Assembly: GCA_964058845.1 (NCBI GenBank)
Contig: CAXKVR010000028.1
Span: forward strand, 124,001 to 188,000
Length of the DNA stretch: 64,000 nucleotides
From: Carex sylvatica
Taxonomy: Eukaryota; Streptophyta; Magnoliopsida; Poales; Cyperaceae
Reading direction: 5' to 3'
Shown one piece after another: positions 1 through 12,122 of this stretch. Position numbers and translations under genes: made by a program. Below the pieces are notes generated by a model. That model was given only the letters and a program-made list of their open reading frames with translations, was not told where the DNA came from and searched no databases. How positions within the stretch are numbered: position 1 is the stretch's first letter; each line of letters starts with the position of its first letter.

Positions 1-3000
1 CTGAATTTGACAAATTCACAGAGCTAGCTGAGAAGCTGAGGTCAGACTACACCTTTGCTCACACCAAGGATGCAAAGATCTTGCCGCACGGCGACTCGTC
101 AGTGGCGGTCCCATTTGTCAGACTTTTCAAGCCATTTGATGAGCTCTTTTCTGATTACCAGGTATGTCGCCAGACACCAGTGGCACCAAGCATGGTATTA
201 TTTTGGCAACTAAATATTCTTATGCATTGCTGATTTTGTGCTTCGTGTTATTTTTCCTTAACTAATTGTAGGAATTTGAGGTGGACGCATTGCAGAAGTT
301 TATTGAAGCAGCCAGCATACCGTTGGTGGTTACATTTGATAGTGATGAATCTAACCGTCCGTTTATCCTCAAATTTTTCCAAAACCCAAATATCAAAGTA
401 TGACGCCTTTCAATTTTTTAATCTAATAACAAATGTCCAACTTAAAACATAATTGCTGCCTTATATGACTTCTATTTAACATTACATTTAGTACAAGATT
501 GTTGAATTGTCAGGTACTATCCCTATGAGTATATTGTCAAACTATATCATCCAGTAGTATCAAAGTTTAAGTTGAAGTTGACATGAAATATGAATAAATC
601 CTGAGCACTAATGTGCTCAATTTTGAGTTGTTAAATATATGGTTCAAATCCAACCGGACTGACCCATTGGACCTGACTTGCAATTTGTTCCTCAGGCAAT
701 GTTTTTCACGAGCTTCACAAACGATAAGATTCAGGATTTCAAAACTGAGCTACATAAAGCTGCAGTGGAATACAAGTCTAAGAACATAAGCTTCTTGCTT
801 GGCGATCCTATGACTAGTCAAGGGGCTTTCCAGGTTTGTTCAAGTACCAGCAGTTTACATTCTTTTATACAAGCAATTTTATATGAGGAGTCACTTAATG
901 TGTTCCCTAATAAATATCAACATATCATGTATGTCCCTGCAAAACTATAATAATTTGCTAAGTTTCACTTGGGTCCTCATTGCTCTTAATATTTTTTAAA
1001 TATGAGTGGGGCTTGAGGTTTATTATTTGTGCATACATCATGCCTCCTCACAAGGGCAGAATTAGAAAATTTAGATGGGTAGGGTTAAAATTCATAATGG
1101 ATGTAAAGAAACTTTTCAACTTTACTGATATGATCAGAAAAACTCAATAGCATGAAAATACAACAAAATAAAATAGACCACCTTTAAATTTGTTCTATAA
1201 AAGGACAGGTACAAATGAAAATTACAAAACGAGCCCTCTGTTTTGATCAGAGACTGGAGATATCTTTTCCTATGCTTACAACTTGAATATGGGCATCACA
1301 CTTTGCGATAATCTGTACAACCTGTGATATTTATAGGGGCATATGATTAATGAATTATTTTCCAATTCTTAACATTGAAATTATGTATCCTTTATTTTTT
1401 TTAATTCTAGTTCTATGGACTGAAAGATGAGTGGTTGCCCCTCTTCATGATACAAGACAACACAAACAGAAAGTATCTCAGTAAGAACGTGGAGCCCAAT
1501 CAGATCACTACTTGGATTAAGGAATACCTGGTACAATTCAAATCTCATCTTTACCCTAACTAATTGTAACCATAGTTGACCTTGATATTTGAAAACTTCA
1601 TTCCATTCTCTAGTTTACAAAGCAAGATTTCAGATATTTTAGACCCCCTTTTTGATAAAACACTAAGCTAGATCTTTGATATTATCAGATTATTGACACT
1701 AGAGCTGGTCCTTGGAAAGTAAAACCTGCATGGTACAAAGAGACAATAGATGGATATAAAAAGACAGATATATAGGTCCTGTCATTATAATTATAATGTT
1801 TTTATTTATAAATGCAGGATGGTACATTGACTCCATACAAGAAATCTCAACCGATCCCAGAAACCAACAACATGCCAATCAAGATTGTAGTTGGCGAAAG
1901 CTTCAATGATATTGTCTTCGAGTCTGGCAAGAATGGTACACTCTTGGGACCATACACAAAAAAAATTGCATGATACCAGATCACACTAATTTTTCACTTG
2001 ATCCTTAGATCAAATATGATTTTGCAAAGTTACTTCAGATTCTCTTGAACCTGAAAATGAAATTTCAACCTTTGACTTCCGACACTGAAGATTTCTGCTA
2101 CTTGTAGCATTTTTTTTTCAGATACGAGGAATAATTATAGAAACACTATGGTTCAGACAAACAATTTCAGATTGAACATGTGCAAATATTAGTAGGTTGC
2201 AAATGTAGTTCTTATATTAACTCACGAAATGCAATGCAGTTCTACTGGAGTTCTATGCACCGTGGTGTGTACATTGCAAGAAACTTGATCCGATGTTGGA
2301 AGAAATTGCTGTTGCTCTTCAGAATGACGAAAGTATAATCATTGCGAAAATGGTATATATGTCTTCATTCTTTCTGTTTTTTCTCTAACCTATTATTTGA
2401 AAAATGGATTGCCTATCAATATAACTTTCAAATGTTGTAAGTGGATCCCTCCTCATATATATATATGATTGCCAAAATCATCATCAGAGTACCTTACTTT
2501 TATGATCTCCGTACCTTCTCTACTTTTTTCTAATGCAAATTATGGTTAAATGTGCCCTTCGTGAGTTCTTGGTGTCATGGACTCCATCTTTTACAGTTTA
2601 GCAATATGCTGTAGTGTTATACCTCTTTTTGATCCAATATACCTTTTCAAGATTCCTGTACCATTCTGTTGCAGTTCGTTTTATCCATACCTTCTCCTGT
2701 GCAAACCAATTCTTTTGTATTTATAAATATTTCTTTTGGTGAGGTGTGTATTTTGTAAGTATTGATATTATTATTTTATAGCCCTCTTTCGACTTAATTC
2801 AGGCATATTTATTTTTAATATTTTTCAGGATGCCACCTTAAATGATGTCCCGGATGAATTTGAGGTGTCAGAGTTCCCGACATTGTATTTCTTTTCAGCT
2901 GACAAAAAAAGGGAAGTGTTTAAAGGAGGTAGAACAGTTGAATCTATAACTAATTTTATTAAAAAGCACAAGTTCCCACCGACCGCTGAGCCTGAGACGA

Positions 3001-3071
3001 CGATTGAGACTGAGGCAGTAGTTGAAGCAGTGGCTCAGTCTGAGGCCGAGACCGTAAAAGATGAGCTATGA
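1..3071 (+). CDS. PDIL1: Protein disulfide isomerase, PDIL1-type, 5' part missing
   Basis: ER-lumen thiol-disulfide oxidoreductase and chaperone; the window holds the end of the b domain, b', a' and the C-terminus. Exons by splice sites and frame: 1-161, 272-397, 696-833, 1411-1530, 1818-1935, 2240-2352, 2829-3071; all introns are GT-AG and phases join without a stop. The a' thioredoxin domain in exons 6-7 has [15 protein letters not shown], then the conserved FPTLYFF strand, an acidic tail and a terminal KDEL, the ER-retrieval signal. The order b-b'-a'-acidic tail-KDEL is that of plant PDIL1-1/1-2. The active site reads CVHC (codons 2266-2277) where the family normally has CGHC. The first a domain and signal peptide lie upstream of the window. 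The stop is 3069-3071. Family assignment is secure; the exact paralogue is inferred. Confidence 0.95.
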
Positions 3072-3640
3072 AGAAGGTACCTATAAATTCCCTTTTTATT
3101 TATCTGGATACTCTTTTTGTGCTTGTACACTTCTTTGGATAATATCCCATTTTATTTGTTTTTCTTTAAATGAGCATTTGATATAAAGAATGAGTCATGA
3201 ATTTAAAAGGATATGTTACAAAATGATAAACTATTACAGTAATTACTTTGAAATATATACATATTAATTTATTAAATTTTGAGTTATATTCCATCCAATA
3301 ATATATGCGCGCATTACATGTGACGAACTTAACAACATTTTTTTTTAGGAAATGCAGTTTAATGAGTTTTTAGGATATAATGTTATTTTTTTTTCTTATT
3401 CTATTTTTGTTAGGAGTTGGCCCAAGGAGTGAAGTGATTCCTTGTATACAACACAAATCATTCATGGTGGTGATGAATTACTCAGGGATACTTTTTTTTA
3501 TTTGTTTTTGTTTTGTTCAAAAGGAAGAACTACTTTTTAATTTTTAGATGGGCTATTTGTGTGGGCCACAATGTTGAATTTTGTAATTTTGTCAATGGGC
3601 AGTTGAATTAAGACAATAACTTACTAAAAGTAATTTTCCA
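3072..3640 (+). other. Probable 3' UTR of the PDI gene with a UTR intron
   Basis: Just after the stop codon a good donor (AAG|GTACCT, about 3078) is followed by an AT-rich stretch and a pyrimidine-rich acceptor ending TTGTTAG near 3413, then non-coding sequence. This suggests an intron in the 3' UTR. The exact polyadenylation point cannot be fixed by eye. Confidence 0.4.
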
Positions 3641-4175
3641 ACTCTGTTAATTATACGGATATTATAAAAAAATTGAAAAAGGATGTTTCTAAGATTCTTT
3701 TTGTCCTTTAATTATACATCAATATTTACCAATAAACTCAAAATAACAGGAAGCGCTACACAAATATTACAACACATAAACCGACTCTTACTATTGTTAA
3801 TTTGTTATGGTCCTTGCATTTTCTAAATGTTAAAAAACCTTCAGGAATGTTTTAAAATGCAAAAAATAGCTTTTGTTGCTTGCTATCGAAATTTACTTTC
3901 TTATAAAAAAAAACCTAAATTTTTTTACTCAAAACAAGTATCTAAAAATATATGCTAACAAGACCTAAAAATTTGTACGTTAATTTCGCGGTCCTAAAAG
4001 CTACTTTGGTTGTATAATTATTTATTAATTTCTGGTTATCTTGTGCTTAGTCAGTTCATTTGATGATCATGAGAGATGAGACATTTATTTTTGGCAAAAA
4101 AAAAAACGAAGGTTAATCAAATGACATTTTGCATACATTTTTTTTTCCATGTATTATTAGTAAGGTCTTAGATAT
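3641..4175. other. AT-rich intergenic spacer, nothing recognised
   Basis: Low-complexity A/T-rich DNA with several poly-A and poly-T runs. I see no open frame with protein character and no RNA gene. Confidence 0.6.
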
Positions 4176-4183
4176 CAGACATG

Positions 4184-4587
4184 CAGGGCGGACCCAGAGT
4201 AGAACAGGGAGGCAGTCGTTTTTTTTTTCTGAATTTCAAGTTTTAGTAGTGATCTATCGGTACCGATCGACTTTGTCTCTCCTTGGAAATTTTTTTGCCC
4301 CCCTCTGAAAGTTTGATTTGTAATTCAGGTTAAATTTAGTGTTAAAATAAAAATAAATTTCTTGAATTATGATTGGTAATTAGAATTATAAATTAAAATA
4401 TTAGAAATGATAAGTCAGAGCACTGAAAAATATAAGTTAAAGCATTATTTTTTTTTTATCGAGTACCCAATTAGTTAATGAGTTTAAATTCAATAAGCTA
4501 TTTAAACCCGATTTGATTTTTTTTTTTGGCCCCCCACCCCCCTTCTCCCCCTCCTTCGCCGTGATGAAAATTCTGAATCCGCCCCTG
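4184..4587. mobile_element. hAT-type miniature element (404 bp)
   Basis: The block starts CAGGGCGGACCC and ends GAATCCGCCCCTG, imperfect terminal inverted repeats of the CAGGGGCGGA type. It is flanked on both sides by the 8-bp direct repeat CAGACATG (4176-4183 and 4588-4595). An 8-bp target duplication with a CA-starting TIR is the hAT signature. No transposase coding is present; the interior is T-rich, so it is a non-autonomous element. Confidence 0.88.
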
Positions 4588-4595
4588 CAGACATG

Positions 4596-5760
4596 CTAGT
4601 ATTATCTAAAAAGAAAAAAGAAAAATACATTTAATGCATCTAGTGTAACTTTTAAGATCAAATACATATATAGATTCCGACACTAAAAATAGCCAGTAAA
4701 GTGAAGATTCTAGGTAACGAGTTATTTCAAAATTATATACATACAATAGTAGAATAATATATTTTAGAGTCTGTCGATTTACAAATATTTTACTTTAAAT
4801 ATAAGAGAAATTTAGATATATACCCATTGAAACTTTATCAAATAGATATTTATCAATCAAAATTTTAAATTTAGTCATTGCCCATCTAACCTCAACTATA
4901 TTATCAGTATACCCATCTATTGATTTTGTCACTTAAAAAACTATATAATTATAATAAAATATTGGATTGACAGTTCCTTTGTCTAAAATATGTTATTGGT
5001 AACCGTTGGAGATTATATATATAACTAATACTTGCTTCTATCTCCACCTTTGATCCACGTTTTTCTGCCTGATAGGATAGGTCTCTTCAAAGTAGGAAGT
5101 GCTTTAGATGTGCTTGATAGAAATTGGCTTGATATAGATTAATAGATAGAGATGTACCTCACCACGACTGATAGAGTTGCTGTTGAGACCACACGCCTGA
5201 CGATAGTATGAGCATCCAAGCTCTGCATACCACGTATGATAAATCTGATTGATGAAAAAAAAAACTGGTAGCATATCATCACTCAAACCTAATCCGTATA
5301 AGAAAGCGGAGCTATCTACTTGACCAAAGAGGAAAGGATATTTATTTCTTTATATGGGTCTCTGGGAACTAGGTAATATAAGAAAAAGCCTGATAAGTTG
5401 AATCTTAGGAAGGAGGAAGTGAAATCTCTCCAAGCCTTTAAACCAAATGGCCGGCCTCCTTAACGCCTTCCGTGACCACCATGTATTCGCCTTCTGTAGT
5501 AGACAAAGCAATGGATACCCTCACCCGAGCTTTATTTTCTTCAGACGAGTCAGTTTTCAATGCCATTTCTTTGCCATGAAAAGGCAAAATAGGATTGTCA
5601 TAAAGAAACTTCACTGTAGTGCCTGGTCCTTGCTCTATCTATCTTGGGAAAGGCGCACCGATTGACATATCATTATAGATTGTTGGAAAGCATAGTAGGT
5701 GGAAAAAAAAACTCACATGTTAGAATGTAAAGAAAGACGAAAGAGGTACTGGTACTACTA
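4596..5760. other. Intergenic DNA, no gene seen
   Basis: AT-rich sequence with short chance open frames only. The frames near 5104-5286 and 5447-5665 lack recognisable domains or splice context. Nothing else supported. Confidence 0.5.
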
Positions 5761-5925
5761 GAGTGCTTCAAATAATTTCAATTAAAGTGTTGTATTAGGA
5801 CTGTAAATGTTATATTATCTTACCATTTAGAGAAACTACATGAGTGCTCAAAACATCATCAATTAGAGTGTTGTATTAGGGTTGTAAAAGTCCTATTATT
5901 TTGTTATCTGGAGACACTACCCTGG
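5761..5925. repeat. Degenerate tandem duplication, about 81-bp unit
   Basis: Two adjacent copies both begin GAGTGCT (5761 and 5842), contain AGTGTTGTATTAGG, and continue through a similar TATTAT...GAGA-ACTAC stretch. The copies differ at many positions, so this is an old duplication. Confidence 0.7.
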
Positions 5926-7850
5926 CGGAATCACAGACGTGATCACTCATCACTCACGCGAGAGACACAGACACGCGAGCCGTGCCACACCTGATGCGGA
6001 TCGCGTCAGACTTTTCTGAAAACAAAATGTAAAATGAAAATAGATCCCAATTAAAGGAAAGTCGGTCAGAAAGGCTATAAGATGGGATTTCTTGCTACAA
6101 ACCAATAATTCTGCATTTTATGGAGCAAATGAGCAATTCCTAGGGTTTGGACTTGACGGCTAGCTTGGAGACGAAGTTGAGAAGCGAAAGACGCAAGTTT
6201 TTCACGGATTTTCTTTGTTCTTCGGATTTTGTCATGAACAATTCTTTTATCACTTGTTTTATTTACTTTTTTTTATCATGTCTAAGTAATTTATTTAGTT
6301 TCAAGGGTTACGATGTAGTCGGATACTCTGTTTTATTATGCATATTGTTTGAATCTGTGTTGACGTTTGTGTTTATTTGTTTGAGTACTATTTTAATTGT
6401 TTTGTTGAAATTGATTGAATGATTCTTGTTGTTTACTATTAGATGTCTATAGCATATTTTCTAGTACTTTGGCATTGATGTTTCTTTCAACCAAACTAAG
6501 TATCTGAGGTAGATTTTCGAGCCGTGAGGAGAGACCAAATAGTAACTGAGATGTGAACTTTTTCATTTATCGAGAGATGATGGATACATTTAGTAAACCG
6601 GACAAATAACTTATGTTGAATACTAAACGAGAGTTTAGGGTTGAAAACCTAAGAATGTGAAACTGCATTTCCATTACCAAGTTTATTAAGCCAATAAACG
6701 AGAGTTGAGGTCTAGAAATATTAGGTACGGTCAGTAGAACCTTACACAAAGAAACAACACAAAAACATGCAACTTGTTGTATTCACTCGAGGCCAACACG
6801 AGCCACGTATGAGAGTATGCGGGTCACGTCAGGTGCCGAGAGGCAGAGTTGAAGATGAAATTAGAAATCCTGGAAACGTCTTTTTATATCTTATTTAAAA
6901 TCAAACTTTACTTTCTGTCATTTAATTATTGCAATTGAATTTAGAAAATTAAACAAACCAAATCAATATTTTCTTACTTCTAATTTTTAAGTAATTTAGG
7001 TAAAATCTAGTTGATACCTGAATTGTCTCTTGGATCAATACCTGATTATACTAAACGATAGGACTGTGCACTTGCAGCCTGAATCAGAAGTAAAAGTCAA
7101 GATTTAAAAGGTACAGCTTGCTGTACTAAAACTTTGTACGATACACTTTTGTGCGAACAATAATTATGTACCTAGAATACTTAGAATTGATAACCCAAAA
7201 GCCAATTGAAAGATTGAATAACCTTTCAAAATGCATAAGCAAATACCCTTAATATCCTGCAGGTAGTGACAATGTCAAACGCTAGGTGGTCTGTGGGATA
7301 ATCTATGCCACACACGGTAGTGACAGTGCCGTATGCTGGGTAGAGAGACGTCTGAATTTATATTTTTATAATCAGAAGGATAGCAAACATGAACCCTAGA
7401 GAATCTTTATTTAATCATTTAGCTTAACGCTTATTCTCGATTAGCACCACTGCATCAAATCTAAAATAAATATGTATAAACCAACCAACCTAACTAGTGA
7501 AAATTGTTATAATCTAATACATTATCATATGGATCGATACTCCAATTTATACTACGCGGTAGAATTATGCGCTTGTAATTCGATAGTAAGTAGAAATTAA
7601 GGTTAAAAAGTATAATAATTTATACTAAAAGTAGTAGTCGCGATTTGACTCATCACCTACGTGCTCAGAATGCTTCGTTTATACTTGTTTTAGCCCTAAA
7701 AATACCAGAAATCTACAATTCTAGATAATCAAGTGAAAATGAAAAAAGTAATCTGATTCGACCTAAATTGGATATTTGTAACTCGATATTTGACAATATT
7801 TTAGGTTAAGTGATATGAAATAACTACTTATATCAGCCTTATCATATTTC
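5926..7850. other. Intergenic DNA with faint LTR-like remnants
   Basis: No convincing gene. The 91-codon frame at 6147-6422 is hydrophobic and T-rich but has no recognisable domain. Two places, about 7033-7080 and 7530-7580, resemble the GGATCGATACT...TGCGCTTG motif in the solo LTR further on (10596-10640), so this stretch may hold decayed copies of that LTR family. A GTAGTGACA-rich pair sits at about 7263 and 7317. The remnant assignment is inference. Confidence 0.35.
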
Positions 7851-8697
7851 ATTTTCTTCTAGTTGTCTTTTATCTTGTACTAGTTGTATTTCATGTTCTT
7901 TTAGTTGTCTTTCTTTTACTAGTTGTTTTTTATTTTTTTCTAGTTGTCTTTCATCTTGTACTAGTTCTCTTTCATCTCGTACTAGTTCTTTTTCATCTCA
8001 TACTAATTCTCTTTCATCTTGTACTATTTCTCTTTCATGTTTTACATGTTGTCTTTCATCTTCTACTGAATGATTTTCATGTTCTACTAGTTGATTTTCA
8101 TCTTATTTTAGTTGTTTTCATATTTTACTAGTTATTTTTCATCTTCTTCTATTTGTCATTAATCTTGTATTTTTTGTCTTTTATCTTGTATTGGTTCTCT
8201 TTCGTATTTTTTTGTTGTCATTCGTCTTCTACTAGTTATTTTTTATCTTCTTCTAGTTGTATTTGATCTTGTACTGGTCTATTCCATGTTCTACTGGTTG
8301 TATTTCATTTACTGTTGGTATTATATCTTTTTCTAGTTGTTGTTCATCTTTTACTAGTTGTTTTTCATCTTATACTAGTCTTTCATTTTGTATTGGTTCT
8401 CTTTCTTGTTATACTTAGTTATTTTTCATGTTCTACTAGTTGTCTTTCTTGTTCTACTGCTTTTATTTCATCTTCTTCTAGTTATCTTTCATTTTCTACT
8501 AGTTTTCATGTTCTACTAGTTGTGTTTGATCTTCTTTTGGTTGTCTTTTATCTTTTACTAATTGTTTTCATCTTCTTCTAGTTGTCTTTCATCTTGTAAT
8601 TGGTTATCTTTCATGTTTTACTAATTGTGTTCATATGCTACTGGTTATCTTTTATCTACTATTGGTTGTATATCATCTTCTTCTAGTTGTATATCAT
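7850..8697. repeat. Degenerate minisatellite, left block (~21-bp unit)
   Basis: About 40 imperfect copies of a unit close to TACTAGTTGTCTTTCATCTTC, T/C-rich on this strand. Copies vary by substitutions and 1-2 base length changes. The same unit resumes at 10732 after an inserted element, so the two blocks were once a single array. It makes long Val/Leu/Phe/Ser-rich chance frames that should not be read as genes. Confidence 0.92.
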
Positions 8698-10731
8698 TGA
8701 CAGACATAAATTATATACACATTCAATCTGATTTTTATCACAAAATAACACAAACTATCTTGTATTTTTGAACTAAAAAGAATAGAATACACCTAGAATC
8801 AAGTTACTACATTTGCTCAGTCTTATTTACAGGAAATAAAGAAAACAAAGAAAATCTTCTTTAGTGCGGACGCACTCAGTACTTAGCCAAATTTTAGACA
8901 ATTTTAGAATCTTGAGAAAATAGAAAAATTCAAGCTTGGTGCAGATGCACGAAGGAATGCAGAAAGCCTAAAAATGCATTTTCGATGATTTTTCTATTTC
9001 TGGCACTCTAGAACACATTTCAAGAGCTCAAATTAGACCACGCCAGTTTGAAAAACTTGTAGAACAAGTATCTATTAAGCTCCTCACTACCTTTGGCCCA
9101 GAATTAGTAGAATTTCAACTATAAAAATAGTAAAACTTGCCCATTCAAGGCATCTCTTGGTGTATGTCTCTTACCATCAGTGTTTTAAAATGCAGTTTTG
9201 TTCATGCATGCGAAAGGCCACTGCATACTGCATATGTGGATTTCAATGCGAATTTATATATGCAAATTTTAAAATAAAAATTCACGTATATATATATTCA
9301 TATTCATATAGTTAAATTTATTTCCACATAACCAACATGAAGTGTGCCTTATTGTATATAAAAAATATAATAATTTGGGATGGGATAGTAAAACTCCGCA
9401 TAATGTATATGAACTTTTAATTACATGCACTACATATTACATTTTTAATCCGCATATCCGCATATTCGGACCGCATATGTGGTCGCATGATCAAAACTGC
9501 ATGGGAAGGACTACATGACTTTCTGAGCATGGCTGCCGACTACATAAGCATATGCGGTCCATGCGGCCACATTTTAAAACACTGCTTACCATTGAATTTA
9601 ACGAAAATCTGCAGAAATTCCTAAAGTCTCGGAAGCATTTCAAGGAAGAAGAATAAGAATATTCAAGCAAGAAGTCGACAAGATTAAGGTTCTTCATTTA
9701 GAGAAGGGTGCAACTATTTCTCTATTTAATTTCTTTTTGTTTTTGCCAATCTTTGTAATGAATCTTTTGTTGAATTCTTGCATCTCCATAAGAGGCTAGT
9801 TTTCCTCTCTAGGGGTTTAGGTCTTATGCATGAACTTGTTTAATTCTATTTTACTCGGATCTTAGTTTTTATTATGATTATTTTATTTGATTGTTAATTT
9901 TTGTGATTTATTTTTTGTCTTGATTACATGATTTGTACTTGAATTGTAGTTATCCCGTTTTGGATTCGAAAGAACCAAAATTGCTCGGATCATATAGGAT
10001 AGTACCAAATTGTGAACACAAATATCTTAGGATTTGGATTAGAATTTACCAATTTGACATCTAAATCGGAACTACATAAATTAAGGTTAGGATTTGGTGA
10101 ATGACTTAACTGTGAAGTCAACCTCTAATTAGGATCTCTTGAATTGAATCGAATATTGGTATAAAGGACTTAATCGTGAAGTACCGATATTTGAGAATAT
10201 GATAAACTAACAAGAGCTTCATGGTCTAGATAGCTAGGGTAAAGGACTTAACCGTGAAGTCCGAACTATTTAGGCATGTTATTAATTCACGACCGTGACC
10301 CTTTTTAACATCTTAGGTTAGAAACCTCTCCAAATTAAATATGAATTTAAACAAACCGAGTCGATAGAATTAGCAAAAGATTGTAGACCGAATGCCCCTA
10401 GACTTTTAATCTTTGAAAGCAATCAAAACTCTCTTTTACTTTTCTTATTTACTTTAATTGTTTCAAACCTTCTCTTCGGGTATTGAATCCAACCTTAGAA
10501 TTTTAGAACAAACCACCCCCCAATCAACTTTACTTTCTTAAGTTTTTTGAATTTAATCAATAGAGTTAAGAATTAGTATTTAACCATATTCCCTGTGGAT
10601 CGATACTCAAGTACTACAAGGATAGATTGTGCGCTTGCATCTGACCATTCTTTGAGTATTTAGGTTTATAAATTTAAAACTTCAAAGAGTATAATCATTA
10701 GCATAAAACCCTATACACAAAATACTCAACA
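8698..10731. mobile_element. Probable solo LTR (~2.03 kb) inserted in the minisatellite
   Basis: The block starts TGACAGAC and ends CTCAACA, giving the TG...CA ends of an LTR. It is flanked by the 5-bp direct repeat ATCAT (8693-8697 and 10732-10736), and minisatellite units lie directly on both sides. Inside, near the 3' end, is CCCTGTGGATCGATACTC...GTGCGCTTGCA, a motif I associate with the 3' part of some plant LTR retrotransposons. Three spaced copies of GACTTAAC(C/T)GTGAAGT occur at about 10103, 10167 and 10245. No gag or pol coding is seen. A truncated non-autonomous LTR element is the alternative. Confidence 0.7.
9178..9584. mobile_element. hAT-type miniature element nested in the LTR (407 bp)
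   Basis: Ends are CAGTGTTTTAAAATGC and GCCACATTTTAAAACACTG, inverted repeats typical of plant hAT elements. The 8-bp duplication CTTACCAT flanks it exactly (9170-9177 and 9585-9592). The interior is rich in GCATATG-type words and contains no transposase. It interrupts the LTR-like block and is therefore the youngest of the three nested layers. Confidence 0.92.
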
Positions 10732-11200
10732 ATCATCTTCGTTATGTACTAGTTGTCCTTCATGTTTAACTGGTTGTTTTTCATCTTTTTCTAGTTGTCT
10801 TTTATCTACTACCGATTGTCTTTCATCTACTACTGGTTTTATATCATCTTTTACTCGTTATATTTCATATTCTTCTATTTGTCTTTCATTATGTACTAGT
10901 TGTCATTCATGTCTAATTGGTTGTCTTTTTTTTTCTAGTTGTCTTTTATCTATTATCGGTTGTCCTTCACCTACTACTGATTATATTTCATCTTCTTCTA
11001 ATTGTCATTTGTCTTTTATTAGTTATTTTTCATCTTCTTCTAGTTGTATTTTATTTTGTATTAGTTATTTTTCATGTTGTTTTGGTTGTCTTTCGTTTTT
11101 TACTAACTAATTATTTTTTATATTTTAATAGTTGTTTTTTTATTTACTAGTTATATTTTTTCTACTACTAATTGTGTTTCTTTTTCGAGTTGTATTTCCG
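10732..11200. repeat. Degenerate minisatellite, right block (~21-bp unit)
   Basis: Same (TACTAGTTGTCTTTCATCTTC)-like unit and strand bias as the block ending at 8697, becoming more diverged towards 11200. It marks the other half of the array split by the LTR insertion. Confidence 0.9.
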
Positions 11201-11563
11201 CACGAGAAGTTATAAGCGGATGCGCTCTTAACGGGAATTATAAATAAGGAGGCAGACCACCGTTTCAGATTATACCTTTCTTTTCTTGGTCTTTCGGCTA
11301 AGATTAAGTGTTATATATGTGGGCCTTGTGCTCACAAGTCACAACGATATTAAATTTATTTTTTGTAGGGGGGGGTCCACCACAATAGCTTGTTACTGGG
11401 TCCCTCGAGCGTCGCTCTTGTGCTACACTGTTGCATGGACCTAGTGCACCCCTACCAAACTAAATATGAAAGTTTTTGTTATTTATTAAGAAATAGACTT
11501 GATTTATTTAAGCAGTCAGTAATTAGACAATCTGTTTTGCTAGGAAGAAAAAATAAGAAGAGT
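11201..11563. other. Intergenic DNA, nothing recognised
   Basis: Mixed-composition sequence between the minisatellite and the next miniature element. A run of nine G around 11370 is the only notable feature. Confidence 0.5.
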
Positions 11564-11571
11564 AGTCGAGG

Positions 11572-12122
11572 TAGGGGTGTAAACGAGCTGGCTCGGGTCA
11601 AGCTGGACCTTAGCTCGGCTCGTTTGTTTTGGCCCGAGCCTGGACCGAGCGAGCTGGATTTAGGTCATCCGAGCCAAAAACCCCTGGCTCACTCGTGATA
11701 AGCCAACCCGAGCTAGCTCGCGAGCTGACGAACTGGCTCGCTGGACTTTATTGTCCGATATTATACAAATTCAAAAATATAAAAATAAGAAAGCGCATTC
11801 AAAAAATTTAAGAAATCGTCCAGTAGGCACATCTTCAAGCAACTGAAACCCATATCATTTCTTTTCAGACCAAAAATACACCAATTTTGCATAATTGCGT
11901 CTTTGAAAATAGAACTGGACTTAAAATTATACGGGGCTAAATCCTAAATCCACTGTGACTTAACGAGCTGAGCTGGTTCCTGACTCAACTCGTTTATTTT
12001 GGGCTGAGACTGAACTGAACTGGCTCGTTAATAGCTCGGTCCACTACCGAGTGAACTGTTAGTGCACGAGCTAGAGGCGAGTCACAAACGAGCCACGAGC
12101 CGCAAGCTTTTTTGACAGCCCT
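11572..12122. mobile_element. Miniature inverted-repeat element, AACGAGCTCGG type (551 bp)
   Basis: Begins TAGGGGTGTAAACGAGC and ends TTTTTTGACAGCCCT, giving short imperfect inverted ends. The 8-bp direct repeat AGTCGAGG flanks it (11564-11571, 12123-12130). The interior is full of GAGCTGGCTCG-like words on both strands. Eight-bp duplication suggests hAT; family placement is uncertain. The element at 50167 has the same style of end. Confidence 0.75.

Noticed and set aside
642..665. GGTTCAAATCC, resembling a tRNA T-arm
   Set aside because: No acceptor stem, D-arm or anticodon arm at the right spacing. The same applies to the similar word near 22270.
8315..8581. 88-codon hydrophobic frame in the minisatellite
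   Set aside because: The Leu/Val/Phe-rich protein is just the translation of the degenerate CTAGTTGTCTTTCAT repeat; no start context or splice signals.
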